Origin: Ancylobacter novellus
GTDB taxonomy: Bacteria; Pseudomonadota; Alphaproteobacteria; Rhizobiales; Methylopilaceae
Reading direction: 5' to 3'
NCBI GenBank assembly: GCA_003241695.1
Contig: QFPN01000001.1
Location: forward strand, 528,561-592,560
Length of the DNA: 64,000 nucleotides
Made by a program: the position numbers and the translations under genes. A model generated the notes under the pieces. It was not told the origin of the DNA, did no database searches, and saw only the letters and a program-made list of their open reading frames with translations. Positions 63,881-64,000 of this stretch are shown here, one piece after another. The stretch's first letter is position 1. The number at the start of each line of letters is the position of its first letter.

Positions 63881-64000
63881 ATGAGCAAGTACATGGAAGA
63901 GCGCGTGACGCATGTGCGTCACTGGACGGAGACGCTGTTCTCGTTCCGCACCACGCGGGACCCCTCGTTCCGCTTCCGCAACGGCGAGTTCACCATGATC
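63881..64000 (+). CDS. Ferredoxin-NADP reductase, N-terminal part only
   Basis: The first 40 codons are present and the gene runs off the window. YMEERVTHVRHWTETLFSFR followed by PSFRFRNGEFTMI is the typical opening of bacterial Fpr, where RFRNGEF leads to the FAD-binding RxYS that would follow. With the ferredoxin just upstream it would provide reduced ferredoxin from NADPH. Assignment rests on the N-terminus alone. Confidence 0.82.
   Translation, partial: MSKYMEERVTHVRHWTETLFSFRTTRDPSFRFRNGEFTMI

Overview
The window is GC-rich and reads as an alphaproteobacterium, most likely Hyphomicrobiales. Three things support this: an imuA-imuB-dnaE2 mutagenesis operon, a GTTC-N7-GTTC type LexA box in front of it, and long-stem palindromic repeats of the kind common in that order. 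A genus cannot be fixed from the sequence. A methylotroph-related lineage is plausible but unproven.

1-11.3 kb: a divergent one-carbon/folate module. On the minus strand lie a PanB-like enzyme, a NitT/TauT-type ABC importer (binding protein, two permeases, two ATPases) and a MetF-like reductase cut by the window edge. On the plus strand lie a LysR regulator, purU, folD and a second LysR. The PanB-like enzyme has two metal-ligand positions changed, and the two ATPases carry complementary defects. My reading is a pathway that imports a small compound, moves a C1 group to tetrahydrofolate and oxidises it to formate. 11.5-19.3 kb: DUF763 and HNH genes, the SOS mutagenesis operon and a small exported protein.

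19.4-37 kb: a dense accessory island of probable defence or conflict genes, ending at a tRNA-Arg(CCT) gene. It holds a metallo-beta-lactamase/caspase-fold fusion, a subtilisin (frameshifted) translationally coupled to an AAA+ ATPase, an S1/P1 nuclease, a patatin phospholipase, a coiled-coil GIY-YIG protein, a frameshifted TIR protein, a tight four-gene operon TIR / SLOG-like / ThsB-like TIR / caspase, an unknown protein and a Swt1-type HEPN protein. The TIR-SLOG-TIR-caspase operon is the strongest candidate for an undescribed system. It resembles Thoeris signalling wired to a caspase-like protease.

37-55.2 kb: chromosomal-type genes. These are a CDF metal exporter, an SNase-like protein, an M48 lipoprotein protease, a GDP-mannose bifunctional enzyme, an MhqO/MhqD-like pair with AraC and LysR regulators, an exopolysaccharide set (Wzz, Wzx, epimerase, GH44 hydrolase, GT2) and an EamA transporter flanked by 20-bp direct repeats.

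55.3-64 kb: a redox/transport locus with a DUF971 protein, an AprA-like flavoprotein, an AprB-like ferredoxin, a HEAT-repeat protein, a Crp-type regulator, a second NitT/TauT-type ABC importer, a 7Fe ferredoxin and the start of a ferredoxin-NADP reductase. The set suggests NADPH-to-ferredoxin-to-flavoprotein electron flow acting on an imported compound, perhaps an organosulfur one. Four long palindromic elements occur between 46 and 64 kb; I saw none in the first 37 kb.
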